64,000 bases of DNA, taken from the NCBI RefSeq assembly GCF_047948215.1, contig NC_134460.1:130502824-130566823 (forward strand), written 5' to 3'. The notes below the pieces were generated by a model. The model did not search any database. It saw nothing but the letters and a program-made list of their open reading frames with translations, and had not been told where the DNA came from. Below are positions 26,546-37,493 of the stretch, in pieces. The DNA comes from Lycorma delicatula (taxonomy: Eukaryota > Arthropoda > Insecta > Hemiptera > Fulgoridae). A program made the translations under genes and the position numbers. Positions within the stretch are counted from its first letter, which is position 1, and each line of letters starts with the position of its first letter.

Positions 26546-27480
26546 GTAAGCGACTAAGATATTAATTCGCTAAAACTTAATCGTAATCTCATTATTTTAA
26601 TGCGTTTTATAAAGTAAATGTAAACAAACGATTTTGGTTTGTACCAATTCATAAGGTAAAAATATATAAATACTAAGCCGAGCTGAACGTTCGGAATTTT
26701 GCGGTCTAAATTATCGGCATTTTAATTACAGACTAGTCATCGATTATCCCGGTAAAAATAAAGTAAGTTTACGGTTATTTTAATTTTTCATGGTAATTTA
26801 AATTTTAATCGGCTAAATTTATTCGTACTTCTGACTTCACGAATTTTATTTAATTATAAAGGTATATTTCATTAAAGAAATTAAATTAACATTTTAATTA
26901 GCTGTATACAGAACAAGATAACGCATACAACGGACGTACTCAACAATTACGCAGATAAAACGGAAAACTTAGCCTACCATATTACGAAAAGAGTCGGGTG
27001 TTCAGCTGAAAAATACACAACTAAAACCTCCATCAATAACAATTACTTTCATCAATACATGAGATATCAATCCTAATTGATAAAATAATTTGTATAAACC
27101 ACAAAAAATAAAAAGCTAAAAAAAAATTATTCCAATTTTTGTTTCCAAAATTTTGCAAAAATCTTAAAAATATTATGTTTAAGCCCACTTTTAAGGACTA
27201 CCTTTAAAAAAAATACAAACACCATTTGTTACTTGTTACTGAGTAAACTAAATAATGTAAAAAAAATTGTGGCATAAAAAAATTAGAATATGCAAAAAAA
27301 ATGCCTTAAAGAAAAAACCATAACCCCAAGTTCATTCACTTAGGGTAACTTGAAGCATCTACTCAAAATTACTGAAAGATGTTGATTTTTTTATTTATAG
27401 CAACTAATAAAACAGCGCTAGATCACCAGAATCTATTTCAGATTATAAAATACTTTTAAATAAAAATCATTTTTCCAAAT
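26546..27480. other. Intergenic, nothing recognised
   Basis: AT-rich, with no coding or repeat structure that I can name. Confidence 0.4.
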
Positions 27481-27489
27481 CATCAGAAG

Positions 27490-28490
27490 CTTTATTTTGG
27501 AGTGGGCATTACTGCGCTAGAGGAACATTTTCAAGCAGCTGCGGCAATTCTTCTTCAAGAAAGTGCATGTAGGCCTCAGCATTTAAGCGGCCAGGTAAAC
27601 GAACGGTCCAAATAACCGATTGTGAAGAAGCCCGCACAATTGATTCTAAATCGGTGCTGAAAATTACCTTCCACCTTTTCATGAGGATTTACTTCTGCCC
27701 GTGTATGCTCAGTGCGTATTTTTTGACACCATCTCGAGTGAAATTTACCTCGTCGGGGTAAACAATACATACTTCTTGTACAGTTATCGATTTGTATTCC
27801 ACAAATTGCAGAACGTCTAACGAAGCAGACCCATCTCCTGGGTGTAGATGTTTTTTTGTTTTTTTTTAGGGCGAAAAACGGTTGGACGTTATCATCGCCC
27901 GGAAAATAAATAAATAAAAGTAATTAAAGTTGTTACATAAAATTAAAACTTACAACTACTATCACAGGAAACAAAATCCGGAATGGGTGTAAAAGGCCCA
28001 TTCACGGATAACAAAAACACTAACATGTAACTTAAAACTACGTTAAAAACTATCATATTAAAAATAAATAAAACTTATTTAAAACTATTATGTTTAAAGT
28101 CTTACAACTAATATCACAGACGAATTTAAAAAACATAAAAAAAAAAAAAAATATGAATATAAATATATATATATAAAAAAAAAAATTCCGATAGGGAGTG
28201 TAAAAGGCTCGCTACTCGGATAACAAAAACAATACATGGTGTAGATGTTGAACTGGCTGTTTCTGAAAAGGATGCGCTTAGAAAGACGTCATGTACCGAT
28301 GCCTGAACTGCATTGATAATTTCATCAACAGCATCGTGGTGTAACACAGATCGTTCGTAGCTGGTACGAACCTGAATACTACGCAGTGAACTTGTTTCCC
28401 GAAGATTGCGAAAGGTCGCGCTAATTGTTTTGGGATTTGGAATCCTGCGATTCGGAAAACTGCAGCAGCTGTTGCATTAACATTACACAC
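27490..28490 (-). pseudogene. Mariner/IS630-type transposase relic, interrupted
   Basis: The N-terminal part (28,490-28,200) gives FPNRRIPNPKTISATFRNL, then RETSSL and an SVLHHDAVDEI stretch, like the HTH regions of IS630/mariner transposases that read NRRxPNxxTxxxxxxRLRETGS. The C-terminal part (27,680-27,490) gives RLPGRLNAEAYMHFLEEEL and PQLLENVPL, matching the LNGxxYxxFLxxxLPxLLExVPL region. About 350 bp between them is non-coding and holds two diverged tandem units of about 150 bp. Confidence 0.7.
27935..28240. repeat. Two diverged tandem units splitting the transposase relic
   Basis: Both units contain CTTACAACTA, ATATCACAG-like sequence, ATTCCG/ATCCGG, a GTGTAAAAGGC block and CGGATAACAAAAAC, spaced about 200 bp apart. 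The second holds an A-run and (TA)n. Confidence 0.55.
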
Positions 28491-28659
28491 ACCTAATATT
28501 CATATATGGTATGAATATCATATCAGCGTATTCCTCTGTTGTAAATAAGTAAGGCATTACTTCAATAGCAAACCGATCACATTCAAACTAATAATCACAG
28601 AAAACCTTCTCTAACGACGGCACAGTTCACAGTAGTAGTGGAAAAATGCCGGTTCTGGA

Positions 28660-28855
28660 ACAACATTGACCTTTGACATTTTTTCCTGTTTCCCTTTCCC
28701 CTATTTTCCTTTTTACCATATTCCCTTTCCCCATTTTTCTCCCCTTTCTTTTTCCTTTATTTCCCTTCCCCCTTTTCACCTTTCCATTTCCTTTTTTTCT
28801 TTTTTGAATTTTCCCCTTCTTCCAGTTTTCGATCTTTCTCTTTCACCCTTTTTCC
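28660..28855 (+). repeat. Polypyrimidine tract of about 190 bp
   Basis: Almost only C and T, in runs such as TTTCCCTTTCCCCTATTTTC. It is followed by AAATCGGTCCAGTAGTTTAA and GTGGACACACATATCGG, which resembles the 3' tail of insect LINEs. The 70-codon frame across it is low-complexity and is not called a gene. Confidence 0.55.
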
Positions 28856-28999
28856 CCGCGCGTAAATCGGTCCAGTAGTTTAAGTCTATAGTGGACACAC
28901 ATATCGGAAACACTGAAATGAAATTGTAAATTATTTAGTATAGGATATGTTGCTTTTACGTCCAACAGATAATGCTGTTTTTCAAAAAAAGCATATTTT

Positions 29000-29280
29000 T
29001 ACCTGTCACAGGTGTGACATCTTATCTATATAAATACACGCGCGTATTCGAATGCAACGTTGTGTCAAAATTTCAAAGCAATCGATGAAGAACTTTCGGA
29101 GATTTAAAATTTTGAACAAATGAACATTTACATTTTTATTTGTATAGATTTCTGCCTTGTTTCCCGAAGTGAAATTGTGTAATTTTGTTTTTACATCACC
29201 AAAAAATAATCTGGTTTTTGTTGACAAATGTACTTTTCTGACAAATGTGTACATTACTAAATGTAACACATATTAGGATT
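29000..29280. repeat. Probable interspersed repeat, class unknown
   Basis: Starts ATCTATATAAATACACGCGC and runs through GAATGCAACGTTGTGTCAAA and ATCGATGAAGAACTTTCGGA. The style is that of a non-coding repeat, possibly Helitron-related, but no hairpin or CTRR end could be placed. Confidence 0.3.
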
Positions 29281-29557
29281 AGGAAGTTGAACTAATACCA
29301 TAAGAAGTCACAAATTCTGCTACTAAATTCATGTCGTAAAAATTTCAGTACCACCTCATTTCACCGGGGTAGCTGAAATCTTTCACTAGATGCAATTCGC
29401 AATCGAAGCATTTTAGGACATATTATATGAATTTTTTCCATTATTTTAACGAGTAGAATAGCATAAAATTTTGGGAGAACTTCGTAAAACATTCTGTATA
29501 TAAATTATCTATGATCAGGCATCAGTTTGTAGTTGCTTATAATAAAAAAGAATCTGA

Positions 29558-30620
29558 AATGGACACCACATGACTTCCATGTACGCCTATTAAATTACAG
29601 ACACATTTTTTTCTGCACTTCATTTAAATTTATTTCATTTGAAAGTGAGATAAGATCCTCCAATTCTTTAATAAAGTAGACAGTTACACAATTGCTAAAA
29701 TATTCGTTTTAACATCAAATATTTATACAATTATTAATTCAAAAATCTTACCTGAAATATTAGGATAGAGTAAACGTTTCTTTATTACTCATTAAATAAA
29801 TGTAAGTACAAGGAATATTTAAATAAATGGGCGTATAAGGGAGGCTAATGTTTAAAAAAAATTGTTTTTCGTATACAAATTATTTCTAATTCTGAAAAAA
29901 AATAACTACAGTGACCTTTTTCTATAAAAGTTTAAATCAGTATAAGGCACCTAAGATCCATATTACTGTAGCTAACAAGAGGAAGGCACGGGCTTCAGGA
30001 CACCGATTTGAACCGTATTGCGTGAGTGAACAGTACATCATTTATTTACGCGTCTTCATCACAAAATACTGAGAAGCCATAATTAATTATACTCAAGAAA
30101 AATGGCCCAAGCATTTTAATAATTGTGTTTCACATCGCTCTAGTAGATATTGTGGGAACGTAACGTGTCGGATCCGTAACCATGCACACATCTGTTCGAA
30201 TCCAACTCCATGTACACATAAAGTTAACTATAAATATTTTAATTTATAATTATTAACCTCAGATTGTAAAAATTTTCGAATTAAAATGAAAAGCAAATAA
30301 AATTTTATTTCACCAATAACTTTTGATTTTTTCCATTTTTTTTGTACTGTTATTATTAAATTATTTATTAATTTTTTTTTACAATTTTGTACTGTTATTA
30401 TTAAATTATTTATTATTTTTTTTTTACAATTAGAGGTTAATAGTTTTTAATAAATCAATATATTTAAATTAAAAAAAGAAGTTAAAAAATATATCTATAT
30501 GATGTCGGATTTGAACCGTTGTGTCTTCGCCTTGCAAAATCCAAATATCTCATTAGTTAAAGTTTTATTTGGCTATAACTCTGGAACCGATGAAAATAAA
30601 TACCACTTATTACATAAATA
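29558..30620 (-). repeat. Interspersed repeat, copy B, inverted relative to copy A
   Basis: GTGGACACTACATGACTTCC in complement at the left end, the foldback arms at about 30.19-30.52 kb (TGTTCGAATCC and GGATTTGAACCG), and the TGCAAAATCCAAATATCTCA block (30,534 on) are all complements of copy A in the same order. It carries extra sequence at about 29.70-30.14 kb and lacks the outermost part of copy A. A 48-bp internal tandem duplication (TTGTACTGTTATTATTAAAT, twice) lies at 30,345-30,440. Confidence 0.6.
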
Positions 30621-30832
30621 CATATTTTAACAAAACCAGTAAAACGAACCTGAGTAGTGGATTCCTTCAAATTATGAAGAAAGTATGAGAATATAATATA
30701 AGGAATCCAGAAGGGATCCTTTCCTTTAGCTAACAGGTTCATTTACCGATCGTTCTTTGTAATATTGTCACAGGCACACCTCAAACAGCTGTTGCTCAAT
30801 GAGAAAGGTAACCGGACCAGAGTAAGAATTTG

Positions 30833-31490
30833 TGGGAAAATGTAAGGGCGCGGACGATAATTCTCACGTTTCAACAGTTAGGATGTAGCTGGTTCTGCAG
30901 GTCAGAGTATATAAGTCTGCTTGGGAAAGGGATAAAGTCAGTACGAAGTGGATAAAGCGAGATCTGTTCGACGTGATCGTAAGGTAGCGTTATCAGCCAA
31001 CTTGTAAAGTGACATCACAACCATTCCACTGTGGACAGTGGGTGAATGCAGGAAGTTGTTCGGCGAGTTATTTGTAGCGAATTGTTAAATTACAGTATTA
31101 AATTCATTCATAAATTGTTAGGATAGTTCTATTGTAAACAAGAACGGCATTTTCAGTGAATGGAATTGTGCGAACTTATAATTGTAAGTGACTTGTCTTA
31201 TCTTATTATTAATACAATACTAGTCGTTAAATGTATTAATATTAGCGGTCATTGTAATATCTTTAGTCAATGGGATTGTATTCTGATTTTTATGATCTAA
31301 CTACTTTTAAATAAATCCTTTTGTTATTGGATATTCTATTTTGTATGTATTTTATTGATCATTATTAATACTGAAGTTTATTATAATTGATTGGCCTTAT
31401 TTTCTATGTTCTTAAATTAGTAAATAGTAGTTATTTAAACATTTTTAATTGTTAGTCTCTCAATATCCTGGTCGAGCCGCGAACACGTGA
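30833..31490 (+). mobile_element. LTR-like unit, copy 2
   Basis: Begins near TGTGGGAAAATGTAAGGGCG, contains GGTCAGAGTATATAAGTCTG (TATA box) and ends near CGAGCCGCGAACACGTGAGA. It shares ordered blocks with copy 1 about 5 kb upstream. No protein domain lies between the two, so both look like solo LTRs, or a long-decayed pair. Confidence 0.5.
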
Positions 31491-32412
31491 GATTTATATA
31501 GCATGAAATGTGCGTACGTCGGCTTACTAAAGAATATATGAATTTTTAAGAATAAAAAAAAAACTGTTCAAATTGGGTAATATCTAACACCAGGTCTTAA
31601 GGATTGGTTGTGGCGTCAAAAATAAAGATCATTGACATCCATGATCATCAGACATTCATTTACAATCCTGAGCTCCAAAGCATTCAGCTATATTCAGTTC
31701 AGGACATTCATCTATCCAGGCAATTTATATAGAAGCCAAACTCACCGTTCTATAATGGCTCCTCCAACTTATTTCAAATGAATAACATTAAAAAAATTAA
31801 TCGCCATTCCATAACAGGCCCTTTTTTTAATTAACCACACCATTCTCTTTGCTATAAGCAAATGATTATTCTGATTCAATTTAATTTCTTAACAAATTCT
31901 GATGCAAATGTTTGTCAACTGAAAGGTTGCTCAAAGAATAGTAATTTTATTTAGTCCAGATTCTTATTATTTTGATAATTTAGTTCTTAACTGACCACAA
32001 TAAATAATTCATCACTTGTTGCAACAAGCAGTGTAAGATCTATTTAGTCTCAGTTTCAGAAGTAATTATTAAATGCCATTCATAAATGCTCGCTGTAAAT
32101 TGAAGAGCTAGGATTTTCATTTTCTTAAATGTCTGAATTTTTCGAGATAAAACAACTTTTTAATAAAAATCTATCTCTAGCTTACAATAAAAAAAAAATC
32201 TTACTAACATAAAAATAATAATAAATAAATAATAATAATAAAAATAGCTTACCAACATAAAAAATATATGTAACTTTTTATAATAAAAAATATAAGAGAT
32301 AATAACAGAATAAATAAATTAATTAATAAAAAAATAAATCCAATGTATTTATACCAAAACAGATTTTTAAAAAAATTTAAAAAATGTATGACCAAGAATA
32401 TTGAAGGATGAC

Positions 32413-32505
32413 ATGAAGACTTCATGAAAACGGTAATGATACCAAAAAATTACGAGAATTTTATAGTCCATACTGCAAAAATATTGTCAACAGTCCTATA
32501 CTAAA
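32413..32505 (+). pseudogene. Reverse-transcriptase sliver of an RTE-like LINE
   Basis: An open stretch reads HEDFMKTVMIPKNYENFIV then HTAKILSTVLY. It resembles the DFKKSVIVMVPKK to SHASKIL segment of the LINE at 44-47 kb. It is followed by a duplication of CTAAATATGCT units. Confidence 0.5.
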
Positions 32506-33758
32506 TATGCTGAATAGTTCTACACTAAATATGCTAAAAAAAGTGTGATTTTGTGGACTGATTATCATGCTTTTAAAATAACACGGAAGGACTTTAAGCC
32601 TGCTCAATCATAGTTCTAAAATTAATAAAGCCAACAGTCTGATAACTAATGAGTTTAGTCAATTTCTGTAAATTCCATAACACTAAAATTACTGACATAA
32701 TTTTTCAGTACTGTCTCTGGAATCAGTATTCCAGGCATCCCTCGCTGAATTCTATCTTGTCATTTTCATCATCATTTTTCAACTTTTCATAATTCATCGG
32801 CCACTATGCGATAAGCTTTCTTCCGTATTTCATATGTGATTGTCAAATATCACATTCAATATTAACATTTATGAAGGAAAAAAGTAAAAAACATTACAGA
32901 ATAGAAACACTATACAAATGAATTCAGATATGATGCACACCCAACCTTTATTACTAATTTATTCTGTTTTATAAAAAACTAAACAGTAATTGATTCATGT
33001 ACTTGATTCTTATATTCTATTATCTGAGTTTAAATACAGCGATATTAGCAATTTAATTAGAATAGTTCCCATAACAGCATCAAAGTTTCTAACTTTAGAA
33101 ATTTAATTTGCAATTCAGTACAGATTATGAATAAATGCCCGAATTCCTAATCTTCATCACTTCCAAGGTAATTAATGTACACACTTCAAAGCATATAGAA
33201 CTCTTATCAGAACTATCATACTTATCCAAAAAAACACTCATTCACCCACCCCTCAACAGCACATAATTACATTCTAGCTCAATGAGTCAAATATATACAA
33301 GTAATAAATACAAAATCCAAGAGTATAAAAATTAAACTGTATTCACTGAAGAAAAAAAAAATAATACACTGAACACACTTGATATATATTTATCACAGAA
33401 ACAAAAAACACATAAAAATGGTATTATTTCAGTGATCAAAAAATATTTCAAAAAGAACATACTTTGATTCTACAGGATCACGCACGCACGCACACTTTAT
33501 ATATACACACACACACACATCAAACAATAAATCTCAAACAATCTCACTGAATTTTTATCAAATTTAATCACAAAGTTTGTTAGAACGTCGACGGTAAGAG
33601 TCCACGAGAACTGGACGGAAGGCAAAGTCAACAAACTATGTTTACAGTTCTAAACATGACCTAACCTAAAAGTGAATGAAAATGAGAAAAAAAATTTTTA
33701 AATAAGCACGAAAACATTATATTTCAATTCAGTTATATTTTTAATAGAGAATACTTTC

Positions 33759-33791
33759 AAAAAAACCTCGAATTTTGTTAGAGGTTTTTTT
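33759..33791. repeat. Inverted repeat followed by a T-run
   Basis: AAAAAAACCTC / GAGGTTTTTTT form an 11-bp stem with an 11-nt loop and continue into T. The shape mimics a bacterial terminator but is meaningless as one in this genome. Confidence 0.6.
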
Positions 33792-34624
33792 TTTTTTCAA
33801 TTTGATGAACTGCGGGACTCGAATATGTCTTTTTTTCATTTCTTAAGGTGACTTACGAATTGCACTGCTAGATAGCAATACTTGATAATACTAGGTAGGG
33901 TACAAAAACTTGATAATGTATTATGGTACACATATATTGTTTATTACATGTATTTTTTTTTTTAACAAAATTCAAAATTAATAACAGATTTTGATAATAG
34001 AAATGTAGTGTCTTACCTTTTCTGATATCAGATTTACTCAAAACGCAGTTATTTATACCTCAGTAAAGATCTTATGAAATCAGAATTTGAAAGACTTATT
34101 TGTAATTAGAATAATAAAATTTATTTAATTTGTTTTTAAGTTTAAGTATATGTTATTATCCTGATCAATGAATTAAAAATTTAATACAGATAGGAAAAAT
34201 AGTTTTTTCTATCAGTGAATTAGGCAAGTATTAAAAAAATCATTTAAATCAATCATGGACAAAATACCGTACCTTACTCTTGTATGACGCACGCCCAAAA
34301 AATGATGTAGGTTTTTAGGAAAAAGATTAACACATAAAATTTTCAACTCATTTTTATTTACTTTTTGTACAATAAAAATAAAATACTACCATATGTACTT
34401 TAAAATTAAATTGTCACTAAATACTAAATTATATAGAAAAATTATGATAAACTAATAATAAACATGATAAAAAAAATTCATAAATATATGTAGGCTAGCA
34501 GGAAAGTCTGAAACAAAAAACCTTACATACAGCCCAATTAGCAACATCGTATCATTTTAAAAAACAAGCAAGTTAAAACACTAATATGGTAAATCTGAAG
34601 AAGGATTCTTACCTATTTTTTTAA

Positions 34625-35130
34625 TCTTCATCACTGTTTGAATCTCCAACTTCAGATGGGACATGCGTGATTGTCTTCGTCGCCCCTTACGGTAGTCTAC
34701 ACTTACATCTAAGCTAATAGAAATGTAGTATTTCTTGAAGCTCTTCAAAACCATATCATTTTAAGTAAGATTCCATGTAGCCAAGATCCACTAGCATATT
34801 AATGTCAAACTCTGGTTTTTCAGTCTTCCTGTAGGAGTTGTTTCATGGAATGTAGTCTTCATCCACTTTGAATAAAAATGTTTCAAACTGACTTTGAAAA
34901 GCCGATTAATACAAACATCAAGTGGCTGAAGTAATGATGTCATTCCAGTAGAATATAAATTTGCACTGTTTTACTTTCTTCGAGCCTTTTTCTCATATTG
35001 TCTGTTACATATCCACGGAAACTGACCATCACTAACATGCTTTACAGTTTTAACCCAAGAATGCACACCCAAGTGTTGTAGTACCCCAGCAGTGTTTTGA
35101 ATTACCTCCAGGAGAGCAGTATGCGCTCTG
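34625..35130 (-). pseudogene. Pogo/Tigger-type DDE transposase C-terminal relic
   Basis: The minus strand, in one long frame, reads NLYSTGMTSLLQPLDVCINR then LFKVSLKHFYSKW near 34.98-34.86 kb. The S-LQPLDV-INR-FK signature marks the end of the DDE domain in Tigger/jerky transposases. A ragged tail to 34.63 kb follows the family layout. Upstream domains are lost or scrambled. Confidence 0.75.
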
Positions 35131-35283
35131 GTCCCATGATGCTTTGTGTATTCTCAGTTAATGAGGCCATGCTACATGTGCTTTTCTAATTTTAGAATTA
35201 TTTCTGAGATTATTGTGGATTTTTGTGATTTGGTGTGCTGTAGAACCCTGCTTTAGTGAGTGTTGGCTAGTGTAATTTAGACA

Positions 35284-36835
35284 ATGAAGAGTTCTAGCAA
35301 AGAAAATATTAGTGAATGTAAAGATGTCACTGAAGAAGATGAGATTATCGATGAAACTGCTTATTCAGATTTAAGTGAAGATGAAACTGGTAGTGATGAG
35401 GATGTTAGAGGAATAAATATCCAGAGAAAAAACATTCATAGATGGAGTAATGATTCACAAACTTGGGGTCGCTCTGCAAGTAGAAATATTGTGGTGCAAA
35501 TATCATGAAACAAAGGCAAGACTAGAAATACTGTCACTGAACTTGATACTTGGAAGGTGTTATTTTCAAAAGAAATGATAGATATGATAGTAAATTTTAC
35601 AAATATTGAAATAAGTACTCAAAAAAAACAGATTATACATCTGATTCATGCAATTTAGATAACACCAATACTGATGAAATTCATGCCTTTTCGGTTTATT
35701 GTACAGTATACTGCAGGCATTTTGAAAGCAGGATATTTGAGTACATAAGAAATATGGAGTTCTGCATATGGCATTCCCTGTAATAAGCTTATCATGTCAC
35801 AAAATAGATTCAAATTCTTACAAAATTGTTATGATTTGATGATCAATTGGCACAAGATGACAATGATAAATTTGCACCAATTCGAACTCTTTGGTACTCT
35901 TAATATTTGTATAGTGAACTGTAAAGAAAGCTACACTCCTCATTCATATTGCACAGAAGATGAACAGCTGCTTGGGTTCCAGGATAGATGCCCCTTTAGA
36001 GTATGAATACCTTCAAAGCCAGATAAATATGGCATAAAAATAGTTGTCTTTGTGATACTAGAACATACTACATGGTAAATGCAATACCCTACATTGGTAA
36101 AGAGGATTACCACAGTCAGCCTGAGGTACAGAATTTTGTGACAAATATAACAGAATCAATACATAATACTGGATGTAATATTACGGTAGTTAATTGGTCT
36201 AACTCTATTCCTCTTCATGATACAATGCTACAATATAAGCTGATAGTTGTTGGAAATTTACAGAAAAATAAGAAAGAAATTCCCCCTTCAGAAAGCTGAG
36301 ATACTCTCATCAAAATTTTGCTTTGATCGTGAAAAAACACTTGTAAGTTTCTGCATGAAGAAAAACAAAACTGTTTTAATAATAAGGCTGTAAATCAGAC
36401 AACAGAAAAGCCAGAGATAATTCATTTTTACAATGAAACAAAAGGAGGAGTTAACAAATTCAACCAGCTCAACCATTCATTCAGTGCTTCAAGGAAAAAA
36501 AAATGAAGATGGCCTCTTCATTATTTAATATGTTATGTGAGAACAGAGAGGTGTTAATGCACTTGTGTTATTTAAGAACAAATACAACAGTGATCTTGTA
36601 AAACGAAAGAATTTCTCAAAATTCTTGGCTTACAACTTGCTACAGGGAAGGCATACGAAAAGTTCTTAGTGTTCGACCACAACCACAGCGTGATCCAAAG
36701 GAGGGACTTCCAAAACAAGCAAGATGTGCTGAACGCCTAAGAAACAGGGATAGCGACTAAGATCTTCTGCACCAAGTGTAAGAAACCTCCTTCTTGTGTT
36801 CAAAACACAAGGAGGTTTGCGAAGCAAAACATGAA
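35284..36835 (+). pseudogene. PiggyBac-type transposase relic
   Basis: Starts with an acidic, Ser-rich N-terminus (MKSSSKENISECK, then SDLSEDETGSDED), usual for piggyBac proteins. Later frames give YHVTK-type residues, TYYMVNAIPYIGKEDYHSQP, then NWSNSIPLHDTML, a frame with KKNKKEIPPS, KPEIIHFYNETKGGVNKFNQL and a terminal Cys-rich hint (KIFCTKCKKPPSC). These follow the order of the DDE domain. At least five frame breaks and several stops. It lies beside the minus-strand Tigger fragment. Confidence 0.75.
36783..36818. repeat. Imperfect hairpin near the 3' end of the piggyBac relic
   Basis: AAACCTCCTT and AAGGAGGTTT, with inner arms TTGTGTT / AACACAA, make a stem of about 17 bp with one bulge. 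It may be a subterminal inverted repeat of the element. The motif GTAGTACCCCA occurs at about 35.08 and 36.92 kb on either side of the coding relic. Confidence 0.5.
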
Positions 36836-36964
36836 CAATATGTAATCATACACCTTTTACTACATTTGGAGACATTTGATATTTTTTATAAAAAATATAT
36901 CACTTATTTACCTTGGGGTGCTGTAGTACCCCATGTGTACTTTAATGGACAGTAGTTTTGTGTA

Positions 36965-37458
36965 TGTATTTGAGGGTTAAAAGAGCACCAGGTCGCTGCC
37001 TCCACTCACATTTTACCCACTCTGGAATCCATTATCCATCCATTCTTTTTTTTGCCAGTTAACAATGACACCAGCGGGTAATTTTTCACCCTTTGAAGTA
37101 TTTTCTTTTAATAAATGTTGCAAGTTTTTTGCCATCTGCAAGAATTGTCAACATGACTGTAGATAGCAATTTTTTTCATAACCACAAGTATACAAATGAA
37201 ATTTTATCACAGAGAGCATTTAATTGTTATAAGTTTTCTCCCATCTGCCACTACTGCCAACCTGATTGCACATCACTGTTTTTCATAACCACAAATACCC
37301 ATGCAAAATTTATCAGACAGCATTAATTGTTGAATCTCCTGACAAAGTAAACTGGTGTTTAATCAGCATTTTTATCTACTCCATTAAAAAGTTATTTTCT
37401 TGTAACTGAATTACACGTCTCTGAAAAGCCAATAATTTTTATAAAATTATTGACCTTC

Positions 37459-37493
<35 letters not shown>

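Larger units (their letters stand above)
31491..34620. other. Intergenic with few recognisable pieces
   Basis: Holds an RTE sliver at 32.41 kb, (AAT)n near 32.21-32.24 kb, CA/CGCA repeats at about 33.48-33.52 kb and a hairpin at 33.76 kb. Otherwise nothing seen. Confidence 0.4.

Noticed and set aside
28666..28878. 70-codon F/P/S-rich frame
   Set aside because: Low-complexity translation of the polypyrimidine tract.
29000..29280. Helitron
   Set aside because: No TC start, 3' hairpin or CTRR end could be located, so left as an unclassified repeat.
33759..33800. Rho-independent-type terminator
   Set aside because: A hairpin plus T-run has no such role in an animal nuclear genome.
37440..37490. 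CRISPR-like or regulatory array
   Set aside because: Plain (TA)n microsatellite.
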